Part shown: piece after piece, positions 38,547 to 47,749 of the stretch
How positions within the stretch are numbered: position 1 is the first letter of the stretch
How the letters are laid out: the number at the start of each line of letters is the position of its first letter
Assembly (NCBI GenBank): GCA_004210915.1
Contig: SEGS01000012.1
Location: 1 to 64,000 of the forward strand
Length of the DNA: 64,000 nucleotides
From: Variovorax sp.
GTDB taxonomy: Bacteria; Pseudomonadota; Gammaproteobacteria; Burkholderiales; Burkholderiaceae_C
Direction of reading: 5' to 3'
The notes under the pieces: generated by a model
Database searches by the model: none
What the model was told of the DNA's origin: nothing
The model's input: only the letters and a program-made list of their open reading frames with translations
Position numbers and translations under genes: made by a program

Positions 38547-39995
38547 TCAGGTCGCCCGGCAGATCTTCAGCATGTTGGTACCGCCGGGCGCGCCCATCGG
38601 CTCGCCACAGGTGATCGCATAGACATCGCCGCTCTGCACGATGCCGCGCTTCTTCAGGTGCGCCTCGGCGCGTTCCAGCGCCGTGTCGCGGTCGGTTTCC
38701 GAATCCATCAGCAGCGGGCGCACATTGCGGTACAGCGCCATCTTGCGCTGGGTCGCCAGCCGCGAGGTCAGCGCGTACATCGGGATGTGGGCGCGGTGGC
38801 GGCTCATCCACAGCATGGTGGAGCCAGACTCGGTGAGCGCCACGATGGCCTTGGCGCCGAGATGGTGCGCCGTGAACAGTGCGCCCATGGCGATCGACTG
38901 GTCGATGCGCGTGTAGTTCTTGCCGCTGAAGTCGGCGTCGAGTTCCGGGTCTTCCGCGGCTTCGGCGGCCTCGCAGATGCGGCTCATTTCCTGCACGGTC
39001 TCGAGCGGGAACTTGCCCGAGGCGGTTTCGGCCGAGAGCATCACGGCATCGGTGCCGTCGAGCACAGCGTTGGCTACGTCGCTCACCTCGGCACGCGTGG
39101 GCACCGGGTTGGTGATCATCGATTCCATCATCTGCGTAGCGGTGATGACGACCTTGTCCATCTCGCGCGCCATGCGGATCATCTTTTTCTGCAGCGCCGG
39201 CACGGCCGCGTTGCCGACTTCCACGGCCAAGTCGCCGCGCGCGACCATGATGCCGTCGCTGGCGCGCAGGATCTCTTCGAGCTTCGGGATCGCCTCGGCG
39301 CGTTCGATCTTGGCGATCATCCCGGGCTTGTGGCCGTATTCGGCGGCGGCCACGTTGCACAACTGGCGCGCCATTTCCATGTCGGTCGCGTTCTTCGGAA
39401 AGCTCACGGCCACGTAGTCCGCCTGGAAGCTCATCGCGGTCTTGATGTCCTCCATGTCCTTGGCCGTCAGCGCGGGCGCGGTGAGGCCGCCGCCCTGCTT
39501 GTTGATGCCCTTGTTGTTGGACAGCTGACCGCCGAGCCTGACGGTGGTCAGCACCGCGTCGCCCCTGACGGCATCGACCGTCAGCACGATCAGCCCGTCG
39601 TTGAGCAGCAGCTTGTCGCCGGGCTTCACATCGCGCGGCAGGTCCTTGTAGTCGAGGCCCACGCCTTCGATGTCGCCCGGTTCGGTGCGCGCGGCGTCGA
39701 GCACGAACTTCATGCCCGGCTCCAGGAAGACCTTGCCTTCGGCGAACTTGCCGACACGGATCTTCGGGCCCTGCAGGTCGGCCATGATGGCGACCTCGCG
39801 GCCGATCTTGCGCGCCGCTTCGCGGACCATCACCGCGCGCGCGATGTGGTCCTGCGCCGTGCCATGGCTGAAGTTCAGGCGCACGACGCTGACCTTGTGA
39901 AGGATCAGTTGCTCGAGCAATTCCGGCGTGTTGGACGCCGGGCCCAGCGTGGCGACGATCTTGGTGGCGTGGCGGGGAAGGCGGGTGGTATCCAT
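38547..39995 (-). CDS. pyk: Pyruvate kinase
   Basis: Final ATP-forming step of glycolysis. The 482-residue protein starts MDTTRLPRHATKIVATLGPA and contains VVRLNFSHG (37-45), the catalytic-lysine region MIAKIERAEA, ARGDLAVEVG, and the domain TQMMESMITNPVPTRAEVSD. The ATG at 39995 has GGAG six bases upstream; a start seven codons earlier lacks one. A degenerate CRP-like dyad lies about 40-55 bp before the start. Length and motifs show an intact tetrameric-type enzyme. Confidence 0.97.
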   Translation of the reverse strand: MDTTRLPRHATKIVATLGPASNTPELLEQLILHKVSVVRLNFSHGTAQDHIARAVMVREAARKIGREVAIMADLQGPKIRVGKFAEGKVFLEPGMKFVLDAARTEPGDIEGVGLDYKDLPRDVKPGDKLLLNDGLIVLTVDAVRGDAVLTTVRLGGQLSNNKGINKQGGGLTAPALTAKDMEDIKTAMSFQADYVAVSFPKNATDMEMARQLCNVAAAEYGHKPGMIAKIERAEAIPKLEEILRASDGIMVARGDLAVEVGNAAVPALQKKMIRMAREMDKVVITATQMMESMITNPVPTRAEVSDVANAVLDGTDAVMLSAETASGKFPLETVQEMSRICEAAEAAEDPELDADFSGKNYTRIDQSIAMGALFTAHHLGAKAIVALTESGSTMLWMSRHRAHIPMYALTSRLATQRKMALYRNVRPLLMDSETDRDTALERAEAHLKKRGIVQSGDVYAITCGEPMGAPGGTNMLKICRAT

Positions 39996-40314
39996 GTCGG
40001 TCTCCGGTTTATTCATTCTGATGGCGCGTCATCTGTGATCAATTCTCACATGCGGAAATGACACCGCACCATACGGCAAGACGGCAGGCGCGGACCGGCG
40101 CTTTCCGGATAACCGTCAGAACATCCTCTCGATGACCCCGGTACGGCGCCTGCGCCGGCGCCACGACAAGTAGCCAGGTCGCACGAGGTGCAGCGCATTT
40201 CGCAGCGCTGGTACTTGAGCACTGCGCGCAGTTGCAGGCTCTGCGAGCTCACGCACAGGTGCTGGATTGAATCTCCTGGGTCGTGCGACCAGCGCACTGC
40301 GCGCGCCCGCGTGA
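39996..40314. other. 319-bp gene-free region between pgk and pyk
   Basis: No convincing coding sequence was found. The only notable element is TGTGA(N7)TCACA at 40034-40050, on the pyk side; spacing is one base longer than the classical CRP site (N6), so it may be a variant or chance. Several GC-rich inverted repeats, for example around GGCGCCTGCGCC near 40146, are typical of high-GC spacers. A cysteine-rich 83-codon frame on the minus strand (40046-40297) has no ribosome site and is not called. pgk ends immediately downstream of this region in plus coordinates. Confidence 0.5.
40034..40050. promoter_or_regulatory. CRP-like dyad upstream of pyk
   Basis: TGTGATCAATTCTCACA shows perfect TGTGA and TCACA halves separated by seven bases. 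Its position 39-55 bp before the pyk start suits a promoter-proximal regulator. The extra spacer base weakens a CRP assignment. Confidence 0.3.
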
Positions 40315-41508
40315 TCAGTTTGCCGCGCGCTTCGAGAGGATTTCGAACGCGGGCAGCGTCTTGCCTTCCAGCACTTCGAGGAACGCGCCGCCGCCGGTGG
40401 AGATGTAGCCGACCTTGTCCTCGATGCCGTACTTGGCGATGGCCGCGAGCGTGTCGCCGCCGCCGGCGATCGAGAAGGCCTTGCTTTCGGCCACCGCCTC
40501 GGCGATGGCTTTCGTGCCGCCCGCGAACGCGTCGAACTCGAACACGCCGACCGGGCCGTTCCAGACGATGGTGCCCGCTTCGCGCAGTTGCGCCGCCAGG
40601 ATCGCCGCCGTCTTCGGGCCGATGTCCAGGATCAGGTCTTCATCGGCCACGTCGTCCGCGGCCTTGACCGTGGCCTCGGCGTCGGCCGCGAAGGTCTTGG
40701 CGGTGACCACGTCGACCGGGATCGGCACGTCGGCGCCGCGCGCGCGCATGGCGGCGATCACGGCCTTGGCCTGGTCCAGCAGGTCGGGCTCGGCCAGCGA
40801 CTTGCCGATCTTCAAACCCGCCGCCAGCATGAAGGTGTTGGCGATGCCGCCGCCGACGATGAGCTGGTCGACGTTGGCCGACAGGCTCTTCAGGATGGTG
40901 AGCTTGGTGCTGACCTTGGAGCCCGCGACGATCGCGACCAGCGGGCGCTGGGGTTGTGCGAGCGCCTTGGTGATGGCGTCGATCTCGGCCGCCAGCAGCG
41001 GGCCGGCGGAAGCGACCTTGGCGAATTCGGCGATGCCGTAGGTCGTGCCCTCCGCGCGGTGCGCGGTGCCGAAGGCGTCGTTCACGTAGATGTCGCAGAG
41101 TGCGGCCATCTTCTTCGCGAGCGCGGGGTCGTTCTTCTTCTCGCCCTTGTTGACGCGGCAGTTCTCGAGCAGCACGACCTGGCCGGGCTTCACGTCGACA
41201 CCGTCGACCCAGTTTGCCACCAGCGGCACGTCGCGGCCGAGCAATTCGGCCAGGCGCCGGGCGACCGGCGCGAGCGAATCTTCGGGCTTGAACTCGCCCT
41301 CGACCGGACGGCCCAGGTGCGAGGTGACCATGACCGCCGCACCCGCATCGAGCGCGAACTGGATGCACGGCACCGAGGCGCGGATGCGCGTGTCCTCGGT
41401 GATCTCGCCTGCATCGTTCTGCGGGACGTTGAGGTCGGCACGGATGAAAACGCGCTGGCCAGAGGCCTTGCCCTGCGCGCACAAATCGGTAAAGCGGATG
41501 ACGTTCAT
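40315..41508 (-). CDS. pgk: Phosphoglycerate kinase
   Basis: Forms ATP from 1,3-bisphosphoglycerate. The 397-residue protein has the substrate-binding [10 protein letters not shown] (22-31), [30 protein letters not shown], and the nucleotide-binding C-terminal [16 protein letters not shown] and [16 protein letters not shown]. It precedes pyk by 319 bp, and azlD ends 36 bp upstream on the same strand, so it may receive read-through from the def-fmt-azl run. Confidence 0.97.
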   Translation of the reverse strand: MNVIRFTDLCAQGKASGQRVFIRADLNVPQNDAGEITEDTRIRASVPCIQFALDAGAAVMVTSHLGRPVEGEFKPEDSLAPVARRLAELLGRDVPLVANWVDGVDVKPGQVVLLENCRVNKGEKKNDPALAKKMAALCDIYVNDAFGTAHRAEGTTYGIAEFAKVASAGPLLAAEIDAITKALAQPQRPLVAIVAGSKVSTKLTILKSLSANVDQLIVGGGIANTFMLAAGLKIGKSLAEPDLLDQAKAVIAAMRARGADVPIPVDVVTAKTFAADAEATVKAADDVADEDLILDIGPKTAAILAAQLREAGTIVWNGPVGVFEFDAFAGGTKAIAEAVAESKAFSIAGGGDTLAAIAKYGIEDKVGYISTGGGAFLEVLEGKTLPAFEILSKRAAN

Positions 41509-41544
41509 GGCGAGGATTCTAGAAGTCGACCGCCGCGCGAACCG

Positions 41545-41883
41545 CTACCAGCCGAGCCCCAGGTGCAACGGCAGGTACACCGCCATGCCGGCCACCATGG
41601 TGCCCAGCACGCCGCGCCGCCAGAAGTGGTAGCAGGCGCCCGCCAGCGCGGCGAAAAGGCGCGCGTCCTGCCAGGTCGACACCAGCGCGCCCTGCGTCAT
41701 CACGATCTCGGGAATCACGACCGCCGACAGGGCGGCGACGGGTGCGTAGTGCAGCGCGCGGTGCGCCCAGTCGGGCAGGCCCCACGGCCGGTCGAGGATG
41801 AAGAAGAAACAGCGCGTGAGCACCGACACGCCGGCCAGGCCGACGATGACGGCGAGCGTCCACCAATCGGTCGTGCCGCTCAT
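41545..41883 (-). CDS. azlD: AzlD-family branched-chain amino acid transport protein
   Basis: A 112-residue protein with three or four membrane helices, the small partner of AzlC. The segments VIVGLAGVSVLTRCFFF and APVAALSAVVIPEIV are typical. The ATG at 41883 overlaps the azlC stop by four bases (ATGA). AzlC and AzlD together export branched-chain amino acids in characterised systems; direction and substrate here are inferred. Confidence 0.87.
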   Translation of the reverse strand: MSGTTDWWTLAVIVGLAGVSVLTRCFFFILDRPWGLPDWAHRALHYAPVAALSAVVIPEIVMTQGALVSTWQDARLFAALAGACYHFWRRGVLGTMVAGMAVYLPLHLGLGW

Positions 41884-42644
41884 TGCGGACCTTCGCCTTG
41901 CGCGGCCGGGTCGCCCGCTGCGGGCGGGCTGCGCACGAACTGCTGTTCGAGCCAGAAGCACAGGAGCACCGCCACGCCAATGCCCGTCACGATGTTGAGC
42001 TTGAGCGGCAGCGCGTAAGCCGCCACGGCAGTGGCGCCAGCGATCAGCGCCGAAAGCACGCGCAGCCGCGTGGTCGCCATCGAGCATAGGATGCCGACGA
42101 GGCTCAGCACACCGGCAAAGCCCAGGCCCCAGGATTGCGGAATCAGGTTGGCCAGGCCGACGCCGATCAGGCTCATGACCATCCAGGCGGACCAGGTCAC
42201 GAAGTAGCCGCCCGTGAGGTACGCCTCCTGGCCGAGCAGGCCCTGCGCGGTGGAGGCGGGGGCTGCGTAGCGGCGCGTGAACATGGCGTAGCTCAGGTCG
42301 GCCGTGAGGTAGCCGTGCGTGAGGCGACGCCAGCGCGGCAACGCCATCAGATAGGGTCGCAGGTGCAGGCTGAAGACGACAAAGCGCAGGTTGACGCAAA
42401 AGCCCGTGGCCAGAATCACCCACGCCGGCGCGCCGGCCACCAGCAGCGGGATGGCGGCCAGTTGCGAACTGCCGGCATAAACCAGCAAGGTCATCGCGAC
42501 GGCCTCGATCACGCTCATGCCCGACTTCACCATCGCGACGCCGGTCATCAGGCCCCAGGCGCCGATGCCCAATGCCAGCGGCGCCATGTCGCGGGCGCCG
42601 CCGCGGAACTCGGGCTGGCTGCGAATCGAACGCGAGAGGAACAT
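41880..42644 (-). CDS. azlC: AzlC-family branched-chain amino acid permease
   Basis: A 254-residue membrane protein. MAPLALGIGAWGLMTGVAMV, VYAGSSQLAAIPLLVAGAP, NLRFVVFSLHLRPYL and DLSYAMFTRRYA are conserved AzlC features. Its ATG follows the fmt stop with no base between them (TAGATG), and it overlaps azlD by four bases, so fmt, azlC and azlD are translationally linked. Confidence 0.9.
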   Translation of the reverse strand: MFLSRSIRSQPEFRGGARDMAPLALGIGAWGLMTGVAMVKSGMSVIEAVAMTLLVYAGSSQLAAIPLLVAGAPAWVILATGFCVNLRFVVFSLHLRPYLMALPRWRRLTHGYLTADLSYAMFTRRYAAPASTAQGLLGQEAYLTGGYFVTWSAWMVMSLIGVGLANLIPQSWGLGFAGVLSLVGILCSMATTRLRVLSALIAGATAVAAYALPLKLNIVTGIGVAVLLCFWLEQQFVRSPPAAGDPAAQGEGPQ

Positions 42645-43601
42645 CTACGCCCCGAAACGCTGGCCGGGCTTGACGTCGAAACCGCGCAGGAAATCGGCCA
42701 CGGGCAGCCGCTTGCCGCCGGCGCGCTGCAGTTCGGTGATTGCCACCACCGAGCCTGCGGTCGCGACCTCGATCGCGCCGGGCGTGACCGCGAGAACGGT
42801 CCCGGGCGCCACACCCGGCTCGCCTTCAACCACCGTGGCCGCCCAGAGCTTGAGCGTTTCCCCGTCGAGCACGGTCGATACGCCGGGGAACGGGTCGAAG
42901 GCGCGGATGCGGCGCACGATGAAGGCCGCGTCCTGCGACCAGTCGACCGCGGCTTCGTGCTTCTCGACCTTGTGGGCGTAGGTCACGCCTTCGGCGGGTT
43001 GCGCCGCGGGTTCGAGCGCTCCGGCTTCGGCCAGCGCGAGCGCTTCGACGATCAAACGGCCGCCGAGCGCAGCCAGCCGATCGTGCAGGCGGGCCGTGCT
43101 GTCGTCGCCGACGGGAAGGGCCGCGCGAAGCAGCATGTCGCCCGTGTCCAGCCCGGCATCCATCTGCATGATCGTCACGCCGGTTTCGACGTCGCCGGCT
43201 TCGATGGCGCGGTGGATCGGCGCCGCGCCGCGCCAACGGGGCAGCAGGCTGGCGTGGATGTTCAGGCACCCACGACGCGGCGAATCGAGCACCCACTGGG
43301 GCAGGATGAGCCCATAGGCCGCAACGACCATCACGTCGGGGTTTGCTGCAACCAGGGCCTCGCGCGCGGCAGCGGCGTCCTCGGGATACTTGCCGTCCAG
43401 CCGCAAGCTGCGGGGCTGTGCCACGGGCCAGCCCCGCTCAATGGCGCATTGCTTGACTGCGGAGGTCTGCAGCTTCATGCCGCGCCCGGCCGGACGGTCC
43501 GGCTGTGTGAGCACCAGGGCGATATCGTGGCCCGCGGCGGCGACGGCCTCCAGCGCGACACGCGCGAAGTCGGGCGTGCCCGCGAAGACGACGCGGCTCA
43601 C
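42645..43601 (-). CDS. fmt: Methionyl-tRNA formyltransferase
   Basis: Formylates initiator Met-tRNA. The 318-residue protein begins [19 protein letters not shown], with [20 protein letters not shown] as the formyl-folate binding region and [11 protein letters not shown] downstream. The start is GTG at 43601, overlapping the preceding lipoprotein stop by four bases (GTGA). It is separated from def by that lipoprotein gene, though def and fmt are commonly adjacent. Confidence 0.96.
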   Translation of the reverse strand: MSRVVFAGTPDFARVALEAVAAAGHDIALVLTQPDRPAGRGMKLQTSAVKQCAIERGWPVAQPRSLRLDGKYPEDAAAAREALVAANPDVMVVAAYGLILPQWVLDSPRRGCLNIHASLLPRWRGAAPIHRAIEAGDVETGVTIMQMDAGLDTGDMLLRAALPVGDDSTARLHDRLAALGGRLIVEALALAEAGALEPAAQPAEGVTYAHKVEKHEAAVDWSQDAAFIVRRIRAFDPFPGVSTVLDGETLKLWAATVVEGEPGVAPGTVLAVTPGAIEVATAGSVVAITELQRAGGKRLPVADFLRGFDVKPGQRFGA

Positions 43602-44092
43602 CAGCGCAGCCGCTCGAAGGTCAGGTCATCGGCCACGTGGTAGCGCTGCACCACCCCGGCCGGATCGATGTAGATGTGCAGAAGACGCGGCGCATTGATG
43701 CTCTTGTAGCGCCAGGTCCAGATCAGGCCGTTGAAGGAACTCACGCGCGTAATCTCGAACGGGCGCCCATAGGTGCGCAACACGTCGGCCTGGCGCCAGT
43801 TGCCCACCTGGATATCCTGATGGAAGCGGATTTCCTGCAGCACCTGCACCACCGAGACCACCCGCCCGGTGGCATCGACATCGATGTTGGTGACTTCGGA
43901 GCCCGCCGGCGCACGCGAGTACTGCAAGCGCTCGCCGCCGCCCGGCAACGCGTAGCGCCCCGTCGGCGGCCCCAGGCGCTGCAAGGTTTCGGCAGCAGGC
44001 GTGCCAGGCGCGATCCGCGTGGGCTCGCTCGCGCAGCCGGCGAGGCCGAGCACCACTGCCGCCAGCAACGGCATGAGCGCAGTGCGCAGCAT
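43598..44092 (-). CDS. BamE/SmpA-like small lipoprotein between def and fmt
   Basis: A 164-residue lipoprotein. The lipobox LAGC has C20. The mature part contains [20 protein letters not shown] and [20 protein letters not shown], the latter reminiscent of repeated BamE/SmpA units, then [20 protein letters not shown]. No enzymatic motif is seen. The ATG at 44092 shares a base with the def stop (TGATG); a GTG one codon upstream is possible. It is wedged between two enzymes of N-formylmethionine metabolism with overlaps on both sides, which is notable for an envelope protein. Confidence 0.75.
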   Translation of the reverse strand: MLRTALMPLLAAVVLGLAGCASEPTRIAPGTPAAETLQRLGPPTGRYALPGGGERLQYSRAPAGSEVTNIDVDATGRVVSVVQVLQEIRFHQDIQVGNWRQADVLRTYGRPFEITRVSSFNGLIWTWRYKSINAPRLLHIYIDPAGVVQRYHVADDLTFERLRW

Positions 44093-44613
44093 CACGGTCC
44101 GCCGTCCCGCAGTTCTTCGCGCTGTTGCTTCAGAAGCTTGCTCTTGATGCGGTTGCGCTTGAGAGGCGAGAGGTACTCGACGAAGACCTTACCGAGAAGA
44201 TGATCGAGTTCGTGCTGGATGCAAACCGCCAGCAGCCCCTCGGCTTCGATGGTTTGCGGGTTGCCATCGCCGTCGAGCGCAGTGACGCGGACCGCGGTCG
44301 AACGCATCACGCCGTCGTAGATGCCGGGCACCGACAGGCAGCCCTCCTCGTTGAGCACTTTCTCGTCGCTGGCCCAGACGATCTCGGGATTGATCAGCAC
44401 CAGCGGCTGGTCCCGCTCTTCCGAAACATCGAGCACGACCAGTCGTTCGTGCACGTCGATCTGCGTGGCCGCCAGGCCAATGCCACTGGCGTCGTACATG
44501 GTTTCGAGCATGTCGGCGATCAGCGTCTTGATGCGCGCATCGACCCCCTGCACCGGCCTGGCGACCGTGTGCAGACGCTTGTCGGGAAAACTCAGGATGG
44601 TTCTTTTGGCCAT
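44092..44613 (-). CDS. def: Peptide deformylase
   Basis: Removes the N-formyl group from nascent proteins. All three active-site motifs are intact: GIGLAATQ (44-51), EGCLSVP (90-96, metal ligand C92) and QHELDH (133-138, ligands H134 and H138, catalytic E135). The 173-residue length matches type 1 enzymes of Gram-negative bacteria. First gene of the def-lipoprotein-fmt-azlC-azlD run and divergent from the LysM gene across 162 bp. Confidence 0.97.
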   Translation of the reverse strand: MAKRTILSFPDKRLHTVARPVQGVDARIKTLIADMLETMYDASGIGLAATQIDVHERLVVLDVSEERDQPLVLINPEIVWASDEKVLNEEGCLSVPGIYDGVMRSTAVRVTALDGDGNPQTIEAEGLLAVCIQHELDHLLGKVFVEYLSPLKRNRIKSKLLKQQREELRDGGP

Positions 44614-44775
44614 GAAATCGAGGAAAAGTTGTGGCTATTTTCGCCATTTCCGGGCTTCCGCGGCACCCGCCGCCTTGATAAACGTTGCCCTATCAAGGGC
44701 TTCAGCGCAAAATTCGTTGCAAATTGTGAGGATTCGTACGTCCGGGTGAAAGCCTGTCGTGCACACCATAGAACC

Positions 44776-45984
44776 ATGAAAAAACTCCGCATCAAAGCCT
44801 GCCAGCGTCCATCCTTTGTCGCCCTTTTGGCGACCTTGACAGCCCTGGGCACCGCAACAGCAGCTTTCGCGCAGAATTTCCCGGTCACGGCAGAGCAGCG
44901 CAGCACCGCGCAGCAAACGGCACAGACCGGCATCCCGTTGAGCGAACTGTCCCCGACCGCACCTGACGAATACACCGTCAAGCCCGGCGACACGCTGTGG
45001 GCCATTTCCCGCCTGTACCTGCGCAGCCCATGGCGCTGGCCGGAGCTGTGGGGCATGAACCTCAACGAGATCGCCAACCCGCACCGCATTTACCCGGGCC
45101 AGGTGCTTTACCTCGACAAGACCGGCGGCCGCGCCCGCCTCACCACCACCCGCGGGGGTGCGGGTGGGTCCGGCACGATCAAGCTCTCCCCGCGCACCCG
45201 CTTCGATTCGCTCGCAGGCCTGGCGCTGCCGACGCTCAATCCGAGCCTGATCGAACCCTTCCTGGCCGAGCCGATCGTGGTCGACGAAGCCACCCTCCTG
45301 ACCGCGCCGCGCATCGTGGCGGGCAACGACAGCCGCGTGCTGCTCGCCCGTGGCGACCGCGCCTACGCACGCGGCGAAATCAATTCCCCGTTGATCGAGA
45401 CGGCCGGCCCGGTCAAGACCTTCCGCGTCTTCCGCAATGCGACGCCGCTGAAGGACCCGGGCACCGGCGAGATCCTGGGCTACGAAGCGCAATACCTGGG
45501 CAAGGCCCAGTTGCAGCGCGGCGAGTCGACCACCACCGAAAAGGTCGACGGCAAGGAGCTGATCACGGTTGTGCCCGCCACCATCGACATCGTGGCGACG
45601 CGCGAAGAAATGCGCGCCGGCGACCGCCTTCTTCCTGAGCCGGCCCGCGAGCTGCTCAGCTACGCGCCGCGCGCGCCGGACAAGGTGGTCGAGGGCCGCA
45701 TCGTGTCGGTCTACGGCAACGCCGTGCAGTTCGCGGCCCAGAACCAGGTCGTCACCATCAACAAGGGCACGCGCGACGGCATCGAAAGCGGCCACGTGCT
45801 GGCGATTCTGAAGAACGGCGAAACCATCGTCGACAAGACCGGCACGCGCAAGGAAACCCTCAAGCTGCCGAACGAACGCATCGGCCTTCTGATGGTGTTC
45901 CGTCCGTTCGAAAAGGTCTCCTACGCCCTGGTGCTCGAAATCAACGACGCACCGCGCACCGGCGATTTCCTGATCAACCCCTGA
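44776..45984 (+). CDS. Exported LysM-domain protein
   Basis: A 402-residue periplasmic protein. The signal peptide ends TAAFA at about residue 32. A LysM peptidoglycan-binding domain covers about 65-115: DEYTVKPGDTLWAISRLYL and NPHRIYPGQVLYLDK. The remainder has repeated beta-rich segments ending in PRTGDFLINP. A LysM gene divergent from def and followed by dprA is a common arrangement in beta- and gammaproteobacteria. Its role is not established; an envelope function is inferred. Confidence 0.9.
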   Translation: MKKLRIKACQRPSFVALLATLTALGTATAAFAQNFPVTAEQRSTAQQTAQTGIPLSELSPTAPDEYTVKPGDTLWAISRLYLRSPWRWPELWGMNLNEIANPHRIYPGQVLYLDKTGGRARLTTTRGGAGGSGTIKLSPRTRFDSLAGLALPTLNPSLIEPFLAEPIVVDEATLLTAPRIVAGNDSRVLLARGDRAYARGEINSPLIETAGPVKTFRVFRNATPLKDPGTGEILGYEAQYLGKAQLQRGESTTTEKVDGKELITVVPATIDIVATREEMRAGDRLLPEPARELLSYAPRAPDKVVEGRIVSVYGNAVQFAAQNQVVTINKGTRDGIESGHVLAILKNGETIVDKTGTRKETLKLPNERIGLLMVFRPFEKVSYALVLEINDAPRTGDFLINP

Positions 45985-45996
45985 CGCTCTGCCAGC

Positions 45997-47133
45997 GTGC
46001 ATCGCGACGAATTCGCAGCCTGGCTGCGGCTCTCGCTGACTCCGGGCATCGGCGATGTCGCGGCCCGCAAGCTGCTGACCGCGTTCGGGCTGCCCGAGGC
46101 TGTCTTCTCGCAAACGCACGACGCGCTGCAGCAGGTCGTATCGACCGCGCAAGCCGACGCGCTGTGCAACCCGCCTTCCGAGCTGGCGGCCGCGCTCGAC
46201 CAGACCGAGGCCTGGCTGCAGGCCACTGGACCGGACGCGGCGACCCACCGCCTCGTGACGCTGGGCGATGCCCGCTATCCCGCCGCGCTGCTTGAGATGG
46301 TCGACCCGCCGCTGATGCTCTACGTGGTCGGCGCGCCGGCCTTCGAGCTCACGCAGACCGGGCATGGCATCGGCGTGGTCGGCAGCCGCAACCCGACGCC
46401 GCAAGGTGAGTCGAATGCCCGCGCCTTCGCCCGCGCGCTCGGTGAGGCCGGCCTGCCCGTCGTGTCGGGCCTGGCGCTCGGCGTTGACGGCGCCGCGCAC
46501 CAGGGCGCGCTCGACGCGGCCGGCGACGCGCCGCGTCTGGCCACGGTGGCGGTCGTGGGCACGGGCCTGGACCGCGTGTACCCCGCGCGCCACCGCGCGT
46601 TGGCGCATCGCATCGCGCAGCAGGGACTGATCGTGAGCGAGTTCCCGCTCGGCACGCCGCCGCTGCACCCCAACTTTCCGAAACGCAACCGCATCATTGC
46701 GGGCCTCACGCGCGGCACGCTGGTGGTGGAAGCAGCGCTGAAGTCGGGCTCGCTGATCACGGCCCGGCTCGCCTCGGAGCAGGGCAAGGATGTTTTCGCG
46801 ATCCCCGGCTCGATCCATTCGCCTCAGTCGCGCGGTTGCCACGCGCTGATTCGGCAGGGCGCCAAGCTGGTTGAATCCGTCAACGACATCCTGGAAGAAC
46901 TGACGCCCTCCGGCACTGCGCAACCGATCGACGACGCCACCGAAGGCGGCGCACCCGATCCGGAAGACGCGTTGACGGCCGCGCTCGGCTTCGATCCCGT
47001 GAGCATCGACGCGCTCAGCGCACGCACGGGCTACGACGCCGCGGCGCTGCAGGCGCAACTGCTTGGGCTGGAGCTCGACGGCCGCGTCGCCCGGCTGCCG
47101 GGTGGCCTGTTCCAGCGCACAGCGCGCGCCTGA
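45997..47133 (+). CDS. dprA: DNA-processing protein A
   Basis: Loads RecA on incoming single-stranded DNA during natural transformation. The 378-residue protein has an N-terminal helical region, a Rossmann domain with VVGSRNPTPQGESNARAF, GLALGVDGAAH and NRIIAGLTRGTLVVEAAL, and SGSLITARLASEQGKDVFA, then a C-terminal winged-helix domain. GTG start 12 bp after the LysM stop. It shows only that one competence gene is present; other com genes are not in the window. Confidence 0.95.
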   Translation: MHRDEFAAWLRLSLTPGIGDVAARKLLTAFGLPEAVFSQTHDALQQVVSTAQADALCNPPSELAAALDQTEAWLQATGPDAATHRLVTLGDARYPAALLEMVDPPLMLYVVGAPAFELTQTGHGIGVVGSRNPTPQGESNARAFARALGEAGLPVVSGLALGVDGAAHQGALDAAGDAPRLATVAVVGTGLDRVYPARHRALAHRIAQQGLIVSEFPLGTPPLHPNFPKRNRIIAGLTRGTLVVEAALKSGSLITARLASEQGKDVFAIPGSIHSPQSRGCHALIRQGAKLVESVNDILEELTPSGTAQPIDDATEGGAPDPEDALTAALGFDPVSIDALSARTGYDAAALQAQLLGLELDGRVARLPGGLFQRTARA

Positions 47134-47189
47134 CCGGGCGCACGGCGCGCGCGCCGCCCGTCACGCCCCCGCTGGGCTATATTGGGCCC

Positions 47190-47705
47190 ATGTTTGAAGT
47201 GCTCGTCTTCGTCTACCAAAACTACTGGCGAGCCGACGCCTGCCCCGAGCCCGGACCTTTGAGCCGCAAGCTCAGCGCGCAGGGCTTCGAGGCCGACGAA
47301 ATTCGCGAAGCGCTGCACTGGCTCGATGGCCTGAGCCTGGCCACCCGGGGCGTTCAGCTCACACCGCATGCGGACGGCGTCAGCGCCACGGTCCACCTGC
47401 GGACCAGCGCCGATGACGTGCTGGCGGCATCGGCCGATGCCATGCGCATCTACTCGCAGGCCGAACAGGCGCACCTGGGCGCGGAGTGCCTGGGATTCCT
47501 CCGGTTTCTGGAAGACGCTGCCCAGCTGTCGCCCGACATGCGCGAGATCGTGCTGGACCGCGCCATGGCGTCGGCCAGCGACCCGGTCACGCTCGAAGAG
47601 CTGAAGATCATCATCCTGATGGTGCACTGGAGCACGGGCACGGAACCCGATGCGCTGGTGCTGGATGAACTGTGCGGCGACCGCGAGGGCCGCATCGCGC
47701 ACTGA
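47190..47705 (+). CDS. smg: Smg family protein (DUF494)
   Basis: A 171-residue cytoplasmic protein of unknown function that is conserved next to dprA in proteobacteria. MFEVLVFVYQNYWRADACPE is the standard N-terminus, and the helical region LSRKLSAQGFEADEIREALH with WLDGL follows. The 56-bp spacing to dprA suggests co-transcription. It converges on DUF1631 with a hairpin between them. Confidence 0.93.
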   Translation: MFEVLVFVYQNYWRADACPEPGPLSRKLSAQGFEADEIREALHWLDGLSLATRGVQLTPHADGVSATVHLRTSADDVLAASADAMRIYSQAEQAHLGAECLGFLRFLEDAAQLSPDMREIVLDRAMASASDPVTLEELKIIILMVHWSTGTEPDALVLDELCGDREGRIAH

Positions 47706-47721
47706 GTCGGCAGGGTTCGGC

Positions 47722-47749
47722 GACGCGCGCCCCGCCCCTTGCGCGCGTC
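47722..47749. other. GC hairpin between convergent smg and DUF1631 genes
   Basis: GACGCGCGC (47722-47730) pairs perfectly with GCGCGCGTC (47741-47749) around a ten-base loop. The 3' arm overlaps the DUF1631 stop codon. It lacks a T-run, and its central placement suggests a transcript-end structure for both genes. Confidence 0.45.

Noticed and set aside
40046-40297. 83-codon cysteine-rich frame in the pgk-pyk spacer (minus strand)
   Set aside because: No ribosome site, no homology pattern, composition like the surrounding GC-rich spacer.
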